Source: Malachius bipustulatus
Taxonomy: Eukaryota > Arthropoda > Insecta > Coleoptera > Melyridae
Assembly: GCA_910589415.1 (NCBI GenBank)
Contig: OU342634.1
Coordinates: 930,001-994,000, forward strand
Direction: 5' to 3'
Length of the DNA stretch: 64,000 nucleotides
Shown here: piece after piece, positions 57,884 to 64,000 of the stretch
How positions within the stretch are numbered: the first letter of the stretch is position 1
How the letters are laid out: the number at the start of each line of letters is the position of its first letter
The notes under the pieces: generated by a model
Databases searched by the model: none
Told to the model about the DNA's origin: nothing
Seen by the model: only the letters and a program-made list of their open reading frames with translations
Made by a program: the position numbers and the translations under genes

Positions 57884-58470
57884 TTGGTAATTGTATACAT
57901 CCGCGGCTCCTAAGTTTCATCAATTTTTTCGGGACCGAGGAGCGAAATAGGGGTGCTGGGTGGGTAAGAAAGTAAAAACAGCCATGGCAAACTAATATTA
58001 AGGTCACAACTAAGGCCTCTTTGGCACTACGGTCGAATTTCTATTTTTTTTTCACTTTCAGGGCAAGGAAAATCTTCGAAAATAACAGTACCACGATTTT
58101 TATTTTGAATTTTGCATTTATTTTGAATTTATAATCCGAAAATCATTGCATCAATCCCTGTGCGGACTGGACACGTAATGAAAGCGGATATATCGCTCAG
58201 TCCGCCTCTGTGAGCCTCTAACACAGAATAGAATACTTGGCAATTATGGTGAAGTGGTTTTATCCGGGATCGCGGCATCTAATCGGTGCCTCTTGTCAGG
58301 ACCGCACTCCCTCCGCACTCTCAAAACCATTTTTTTACACCGTTTTGTGGCTTTCCCTTTCATTTGCCCAGCAAATGAATACCTTCCTGGTGTTACTATA
58401 GGTATGTTCTCCACCCCTATATAAGTTCCATAGTGAAACTGTAGGAGCCGCGGATGTATATAATGACCAA
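57884..58470. repeat. MITE with TACATCCGCGGCTCC termini, copy 1
   Basis: TTGGTAATTGTATACATCCG...GCGGCTCCTA on the left faces its complement at 58,441-58,470, giving terminal inverted repeats of ~27 bp around ~590 bp of non-coding DNA. A second, right-truncated copy lies at 61,941-62,218 in the same orientation. Confidence 0.82.
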
Positions 58471-58608
58471 TTTTTTTTTTGAATCTAGATCTTGATTGAA
58501 TCTCTTTTGAAGAATTAGCTTTACCACGATTTAACTTCTAAAACTAGCTCATATAGACACAGAATAATCTTAATTATATAAAAAGTTAAATAGACAAACA
58601 CAAACAAC

Positions 58609-58696
58609 CCTGGCGCGACCGGTATTCGAACTCAGTAGGTGGCACTCTCAACGGCTTAGTAGTCTGCACTCTGACCCGCTGGGCTACCGCTAGCTC
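58609..58696 (-). mobile_element. tRNA-derived SINE head
   Basis: The minus strand carries an intact polymerase III A box (TAGCCCAGCGGG) and a recognisable B box (GAGTTCGAATACC) about 45 bp downstream. The acceptor and anticodon stems are poor. A short A-rich/AT tail lies to the left. This suits a tRNA-derived SINE rather than a functional tRNA. Confidence 0.65.
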
Positions 58697-58719
58697 CGAA
58701 TAAGCCTTAAAAAAGCTAA

Positions 58720-59265
58720 TTCTTTCCCATGAACCGAAATGTCAAACAACAAATCAAGAAAATTAAAAATTATGGATAAAAATATACAGGATCGCTACTT
58801 TTGAGACTGGCCATTGGATCATACATGTGAAACACAAAATAAGGCAACCAGAGTGCTGCTTATCAGTCTGTCCTAGAGGTGTGATTGGCACCAAAATGGA
58901 AGATAAAATTATTATCGTATTTTTTTTATGAAAAAATACACTATTGAGAGATAAAATTATTATCGTATTTTTTAATGAAAAAATACACTATTGAGGATAC
59001 CCAAACTTTAAGAAAATCACCCAAATAATGAAATATCCATCGATCCAGACTCCTAGACTACGAAAAATTGGTTCTCCAACAAATATTGAAAATTATATTC
59101 GGATTGCAGCCAATTAAATTGGTTTATTTATGTTTATTTTCAATAATAATTCCTGTTTGATTTTTCTCACAATAGCTTTATTGTATTGGACATAAAATTA
59201 ATAAATATCATCCGTACAATGAAATAAATTATCAAATTGATAGCTTTCAAAAAATTTAACTAGCA
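58720..59265. other. AT-rich spacer with a short direct duplication
   Basis: A ~42-bp unit (GAGATAAAATTATTATCGTA ... AAAATACACTATT) is repeated around 58,905-58,995. Otherwise no gene is recognised. Confidence 0.5.
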
Positions 59266-59269
59266 CCCG

Positions 59270-59956
59270 AACATTTCGATCCCATAAACCTGTCTATCAC
59301 TAATCAAGAACTTCTCTACGCCATTTCCACCTGGAAACCTTCAGCAGCCGGCCAAGACGACATTCCTTCTGTCTTTTAGAAAAATATAGCTACAAATGGA
59401 TTACAAAAGCTACTATAACTACCTATGTAACAACATAATATTATGGTCAAAACATACATTCCAAAATATATGGAGGAAGGCAATCATTATACCAAACATA
59501 CAAAAACTGATTCGTCATCATACAGACCTACCTAGCTCACATGCACACTCTGCATGTGAGAATTTCTGTTGGGAAATTGTGAGAAAACTGTTGGAGAATT
59601 TTATCAGAAGACTGCTATGGTATCTCGAAAACAAGAACCTATTAAACAGATATAAAATGGACTTCAGACTAAACCACAGTACAACAGATAATCTAGTTTG
59701 TCTCCAAACCTAAATTCTAGACGCAATAGTCAATAAACAAGAACTGACTGCCATATTCCTAGATATCAAAAGTGCTTTTGATACTGCCTGGAGACCTGGA
59801 ATTATCGAAACGCTAAAGCTGCTAAACTTGAAAGGTAACTTTCTGGCCTTCGTATCAAATTTTTTATCGAAACGATCCTTCAAAGTGAGAGCAAATGTAG
59901 CACTATCTGCATCACACACAGTGGTGTACCTCAGGGGTCCAACAAAAAACGAATAG
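59270..59956 (+). pseudogene. LINE reverse-transcriptase fragment (jockey-like)
   Basis: Frames broken by stops give the first half of an RT. AISTWKPSAAGQDDIPSVF is near 59,320. A region of fingers follows, then HSTTDNLVCLQT (~59,680) and, after a stop, the catalytic-palm segment ELTAIFLDIKSAFDTAW (~59,745). VRANVALSASHTV follows, and the sequence stops at the PQGS-like motif (CTCAGGGGTCC, ~59,932) where a fold-back element begins. YxDD and the C-terminal half are absent. Confidence 0.7.
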
Positions 59957-60625
59957 AATTGTTTATTTATTTTTACATAGTGAAAGAGAAAATTAAATTT
60001 TTAAGGTGTCAGTGAAAATCGCAGCTGGATAACTTTTGCCCAACTGTATAGATATCTGCCTGCAAAGTTGATTTGTGAAGTTGATTTTGTGGACCTATGA
60101 AGTCGGTTCAATTAGCAGATACGAAGGAATTTTGTCGCTTAGTACAGTGGTGAAAACAGAAAAACAATTTAAAGTTTACGTCATGAGATATTTCCAAAAA
60201 GAAAAGTTTTTAATATTAAAATAAGAATATATCTCATGACGTAAACTTACAATCGTTTTTATGTTTTCATCACTTTAATAAACAAAAATTCCTTAAATTT
60301 TCCGATCGAACCGACTTCATATCTCCAGTAATAAGGAAGTTAGCAACGGTGAACAGAAAAAAATGGAAAATATTTTTCATAACTCTGTATACACATTCAC
60401 TTCACGTCCACGGAGACTCTTAATCGCCGTAAATATATTTGAATTTCAGCAATTTTAAGCAATTTTCATTAGATACTGTCGGGTCCAAACTCTGAAAATT
60501 CATAAGTGTCAATGCTGGCAGATACCTACAACAGTTAGGTAAAAGTTATCCAGCTGCGGTTTTCAATGACATCTTAAGAATTTTTTTTTCACTTTCTTTA
60601 TGTAAAAATGAATATACCATTCTAT
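59953..60625. repeat. fold-back MITE with perfect central hairpin
   Basis: Arms 59,953-~60,190 and ~60,230-60,625 are inverted copies (CGCAGCTGGATAACTTTT on the left and its mirror on the right). At the centre AAGTTTACGTCATGAGATAT (60,173-60,192) pairs exactly with its complement (~60,230-60,249). Some asymmetry from indels. Non-coding. Confidence 0.85.
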
Positions 60626-60629
60626 TTAA

Positions 60630-61018
60630 CTTTTTTTAGAAAAATCGCGATATTTCCTTACATGTCAGACAGCGCCCTCTAGTGGTTGTGGTGGTAATAA
60701 AATGAAAAATTAGTAATAAGATGCAATCGACAGAAGCAGGGAAGCTATTTGTAACGACGCTGATCTTGTTAATTTCCGTCGAGATTAACAGAAATAATCG
60801 ACGTTTGAATCAACAAAGTTTGGACGTTCCCCCACCACTTTGTTTATCGAGTTATTAAAAATACTGGAAGATAAAAAAAATTGATCTATTTAAGCATTGC
60901 ACCCATGATATTTTCAATATACCTACTCTAATTTTGGAAAATTATGAGAAAATTAAAATTTTTTATTTAGTCAAGGCTTTTACGCCCCCTAGCGATTATT
61001 TTAGTAGCTCAATAGTTA
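60630..61018. other. AT-rich spacer, nothing recognised
   Basis: No gene or repeat was identified. Confidence 0.45.
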
Positions 61019-61019
61019 T

Positions 61020-61140
61020 TTACGTACAGAGGGCCGAAGGAAGAAGATTACGCCCGCGGACGAAGTTTGAGGCCCGACGCGCCAGCGGAGGGCCTTTATT
61101 CGGCCAAGGGCGTAATCTTTCCTTCGGGCAGAGGTACGTA
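61020..61140. repeat. GC-rich inverted repeat
   Basis: Left arm 61,021-61,054 (TACGTACAGAGGGCCGAAGG ... GATTACGCCC) faces right arm 61,108-61,140 (GGGCGTAATC ... GAGGTACGTA) with a few differences. The 53-bp middle (GCGGACGAAG...CGACGCGCCAGCGG) is far richer in G+C than anything near it. Confidence 0.8.
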
Positions 61141-61452
61141 CAACGTTTTACGCACAATTGCATCAAAACAATAAAAATAATATTCCTAATATAAAATAAT
61201 AATTTTTGACGTTCGTTTAAAATTAATTATTTGACAGCAGCGTTTGACGTTGAATAATTAATATAATCGATAAGTCAACTTGTAATTATTTCGCAATGAG
61301 ACATTCTTCAGAAGCGACTTCTGGTTGATGGAATTACTTTCCAGAATGTTTCCAACTGTGTTTTTAACTGTAGCGACCACTCGTTCCTCGTTCACACAGA
61401 GAGAGAAACAACAACAACTCATATAGCCGATCTGATCAAAGCAACAGTAAGT

Positions 61453-61526
61453 GACCTGGGTGGTGTAGTGGTAAGCGCACCTGACGTGTAATCAGGAGGT
61501 CAAGGGTTCGATTCCCCGCTGGGCCA
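61453..61526 (+). tRNA. tRNA-like sequence with intact A and B boxes (SINE head or tRNA pseudogene)
   Basis: The A box TGGTGTAGTGG and B box GGTTCGATTCC both match the Pol III consensus perfectly. The anticodon stem CCTGA/TCAGG is complete; the loop CGTGTAA would place TGT (Thr) at the anticodon, but the usual U33 is G. Acceptor and T stems have mismatches (A-C and A-G pairs). A functional tRNA is therefore unlikely; a tRNA-derived SINE or pseudogene fits better. It is flanked by TCTGATCAAA (61,431) and its near-complement TTTGGTCAGA (61,539). Confidence 0.6.
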
Positions 61527-61656
61527 CGAACACTTTTGTTTGGTCAGATCCACAGAAACGCTATTTTAATACCTATTGCAAATAATTAATTATATTTATA
61601 ATAAATTAATAAATAAAGATAACAGTTCAAACAACAAAGCATACATTATTATAATT

Positions 61657-61712
61657 GCCGGGCTTTTTCTCTACTTTACGGCCCGCCGGGCTTTTTCTCT
61701 ACTTTACGGCCC
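61657..61712. repeat. perfect 28-bp tandem duplication
   Basis: Two exact copies (61,657-61,684 and 61,685-61,712) of a unit starting GCCGGGCTTTTTCTCTACTT and ending TACGGCCC. The unit is itself bounded by GGGC/GCCC. Confidence 0.9.
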
Positions 61713-61940
61713 GCTAGTCGTAAAGTCATAGTTTCCGCCATGGTAACTAAGACGTAAACAACCAATTTTGATTCAATTGTGCGTAAAACTATTTTACAAT
61801 GGATTTTTAGTGTCACTTTCCTTAGAAAAAATGTTTTCCTCAGGCTGTACGACGCGCAGTTTCTGAGATATTTAGGGTGACCATATTAATGACTCACCTT
61901 GTACTGGAGGTTAGCGCAAGGAGCAAATTGGAAGAAAATA

Positions 61941-62218
61941 TGGTAATTGTATACATCCGCGGCTCCTAAGTTTCATCAATTTTTTCGGGACCGAGGAGCG
62001 AATTAGGGGTGCTGGGTGGGTAAGACGCGAAAAACAGCCATTGCAAACTAATATTAAGGTCACAACTAAGGCCTCTTTGACACTACGGTGGAATTTCTAT
62101 TTTTTTTCTTCACTTTCAGGGCAAGGAAAATCTTCGAGAATAACGCTAGCACGATTTTTATTTTCAAATTTGCATTTATTTTGCATTTATATTCCAAAAA
62201 TCGTAACATCAATCCTGT
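61941..62218. repeat. MITE with TACATCCGCGGCTCC terminus, copy 2 (right-truncated)
   Basis: Closely matches 57,885-58,160, including the block GGGACCGAGGAGCGAA and AAGGCCTCTTTG. Similarity stops near 62,218, about 20 bp before the next fold-back element begins. Confidence 0.85.
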
Positions 62219-62241
62219 GGTCTTCACGATATGAATATATA

Positions 62242-63439
62242 TACAGGGTGTCCGGAAATTATGAGCAAAAAATTAAAGGGGTGATTCTTCTTGATGAAAT
62301 ATTGCCAAAAGTATCAATAATTTTTTTTTGAAAACTCAAAAAGAAGAAAGTTATAAGCCTCCAAAGTTGATTTTTTAAAATCAATATTTTTTTATAACTT
62401 TTTTTCTAGTGTACGGATTTTCTTAAAATTTGACACACTTGCCACTAATGTTGCTTTACATCCTTGGTCCAAATTAGACTTGAATCCCTCGAAATCAAAA
62501 GCCCTTAACTGCCCTTGACCTTCAAAAAAGGCCTATAACTTTTTTCGTAATATTTTTTTCTGAGTTTTGAAGACGCACAATTAAAGAACAAGAAGAAATA
62601 TTCGGAAAAGGTCCTCTTTGTCTATCACGATAAAATGACCTGTTTCCGAGTAAAACTGTTTTAAAAATTTGCTTGCACTAAAATTGATCACCATAAACTA
62701 TGATCATTCTGCAACAATATCAAAGCATGCTTTGGAAACAGCTGCAGGGTTGCCTAGGAAACAAGACGTTTGCTTTGGATTTCATTTTGACAGCAATTTA
62801 TTTTTTTTTATTAAAATTATTTTATTATTTTATTAAAAAAAAAAATATTAAAATTTTTTTTTGTTTAAAAAAAAATCATTTCCAAGTCTATTTATATTCG
62901 AATGTCTCTGTTTTGTACAAAACTAGGCAACCCTGCAGCTGTTTCCAAAGCATGCTTTGGTATTTTTGCAAAATGATCATAATTTATGGTGATCAATTTT
63001 AGTGCAAGCAAATTTTTAAAACAGTTTTACTTGGAAAAAGGTCATTTTATCGTGACAGACAAAGAAGACCTTTTCCGAATATTTCTTCATGTTCTTCAAT
63101 TGTGCGTCTTCAAACCTCAGAAAAAAATCTTACGAAAAAAGTTATAGGCATTTTTTGAAGGTCAACGGCAGTTAAGGCCTTTTGATTTCGAGGGATTCAA
63201 GTCTAATTTGGACCAAGGATGTAAAGCAACATCAGTGGCAAGTGTGTCAAATTTTAAGAAAATCCGTATACTAGAAAAAAAGTTATAAAAAAATATTGAT
63301 TTTAAAAAATCAAATTTGGAGGCTTATAACTTTCTTCTTTTTGATTTTTCGAAAAAAAAATTATTGATACTTTTGGCAATATTTCATCAAGAAGAATCAC
63401 CCCCTTAATTTTTTGCTCACAATTTCCGGACACCCTGTA
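62242..63439. repeat. 1.2-kb fold-back MITE, ~510-bp arms
   Basis: TACAGGGTGTCCGGAAATTA at 62,242 is mirrored at the right end (63,439), flanked by TA on both sides. Arms 62,242-~62,760 and ~62,925-63,439 match with scattered differences and include GGTCCAAATTAGACTTGAAT and CAAAGCATGCTTTGGAAACA. The ~165-bp centre is mostly A/T homopolymer. No transposase. Confidence 0.93.
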
Positions 63440-63444
63440 TATTC

Positions 63445-63600
63445 GTTTGAAATTACAAATTGCAGTCTTACGATTAACATGTTGTTTAGTTTATTAAATT
63501 ACATATTATGATTGATTTCGTCGATCATGGGGAAAAGAACGATCTGTAGAATATTCTGATGCGATGTTGACATCATGGTGAAGCATTTGCTTTGAGAGAT
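63445..63600. other. short spacer, nothing recognised
   Basis: Between a fold-back and a MITE; no feature seen. Confidence 0.4.
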
Positions 63601-63604
63601 ATAT

Positions 63605-63751
63605 GCCCGTATTCACAACCGATAATTTCCTAAATAATTACGTAATTAATTAAATGAGTGAGATGGAGATATGCAGTTTTAATGCAATAGAGTGAGATGG
63701 GTATAATTGATTACGTAATTATTTAGGAAATTATCGTTTGTGAATACGGGC
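63605..63751. repeat. 147-bp MITE with 47-bp TIRs
   Basis: GCCCGTATTCACAACCGATA at 63,605 continues through AATTTCCTAAATAATTACGT and is mirrored at 63,704-63,751, ending CGGGC. The central ~50 bp contains two GAGTGAGATGG units. No clear target duplication. Confidence 0.88.
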
Positions 63752-63874
63752 AATAGTCTAGGGAAAACCCCATTAAAAAACCTAGACACACCATCCTGTT
63801 GAGATTGGTTTGAAGTATTCCAATCATTTTGCAGCATCCGTCTGAGGTTATCTGGCTGTTAATGTAGATTTAGT

Positions 63875-64000
63875 TTACAAGAGCTTCAAATTCTGTAACC
63901 AGTCTATTGTTTCGGTGGAAATTTCATGAATTGCTTGAAAATCTCCAGAAAATTTGGTTAAAGGACATTCATTGACAATGTGATTGATGGATTCTTCAGG
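63875..64000 (-). pseudogene. C-terminal end of a LINE ORF2, cut by the window edge
   Basis: The minus-strand frame enters from beyond 64,000 and reads EESINHIVNECPLTKFSGDF, then a segment ending ETIDWLQNLKLL and TAA at 63,875-63,877. The HIVxECP...F motif is the usual C-terminal His/Cys block of jockey/RTE-like ORF2 proteins. The visible part has no lesion; whether the whole ORF is intact cannot be told. Confidence 0.65.

Larger units (their letters stand above)
61145..61789. mobile_element. TIR element containing a tRNA-like gene
   Basis: GTTTTACGCACAATTGCATC (61,145) is mirrored by GATTCAATTGTGCGTAAAAC (ending 61,789), ~24-bp termini. Inside are the tRNA-like sequence (61,453-61,526) and a perfect 28-bp tandem repeat (61,657-61,712). 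It directly abuts the GC-rich inverted repeat at 61,020-61,140, which may be part of the same unit. Confidence 0.55.

Noticed and set aside
61453..61526. Functional tRNA-Thr(TGT) gene
   Set aside because: G at position 33 and mismatches in the acceptor and T stems make a working tRNA unlikely.

Overview
This looks like a piece of nuclear genome from an insect. It is about two-thirds A+T and has no operons. Recognisable content is almost entirely transposable elements: an R4/Dong-type LINE, R1- and jockey/CR1-type LINE remains, a Ty3/gypsy retrotransposon, mariner-, Sailor-, piggyBac- and Harbinger-type DNA transposons, many fold-back MITEs and tRNA-derived SINE heads. The order cannot be fixed from the sequence; frequent 'aggtaggtacct'-type strings and the TE mix would suit a hemipteran (aphid-like) or a beetle. 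Only one possible host gene is visible, a pair of phase-compatible exons at 4719-5290.

Layout. 1-4.7 kb: AT-rich, with a TTAAAAGT-rich inverted repeat. 4.7-5.3 kb: candidate terminal exons of a host gene. 6-8.6 kb: broken Sailor-type (DD82E) transposase, a 5'-truncated LINE tail and scrambled Tc1 pieces. 8.9-13.9 kb: three DNA elements lying end to end (long-TIR mariner, 0.9 kb fold-back, CCCAACTAGC-TIR element). 13.9-16.5 kb: a dispersed repeat followed by a decayed R1-type LINE. 17.7-22.1 kb: an apparently full-length, uninterrupted 1400-codon R4/Dong-type LINE with an N-terminal OTU protease domain, sitting in a TAA microsatellite. 22.8-27.9 kb: LINE scrap, piggyBac relic and MITEs. 30.3-31.4 kb: a second, very different Sailor-type relic on the minus strand. 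33.0-35.8 kb: an element with CCCAGGCAGC termini full of TATACGTA-type repeats. 36.7-37.5 kb: fold-back. 39.3-40.5 kb: a Harbinger-like MITE inserted into its own sister copy.

41.4-50.25 kb is the most striking region, a four-level nest: an 8-bp-TSD (hAT/P-like) MITE contains a mariner-group element with ~0.5 kb TIRs. Its transposase gene is split by a young gypsy retrotransposon with identical LTRs and a 5-bp TSD. The end of that pol gene is in turn interrupted by ~390 bp of antisense 28S rRNA. 51-57.3 kb: two decayed LINEs, the first carrying a second copy of the 13.9 kb repeat. 57.9-64 kb: MITEs, two tRNA-like SINE heads, a LINE RT fragment, large fold-backs and the 3' end of another LINE running off the window.

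Functional reading: the only protein that looks intact and potentially active is the OTU-RT-endonuclease of the R4-type LINE. The gypsy element is structurally very recent but carries a stop codon, a frameshift and the rRNA insert. Everything else is relic. Element insertions into other elements give a relative age order in several places.
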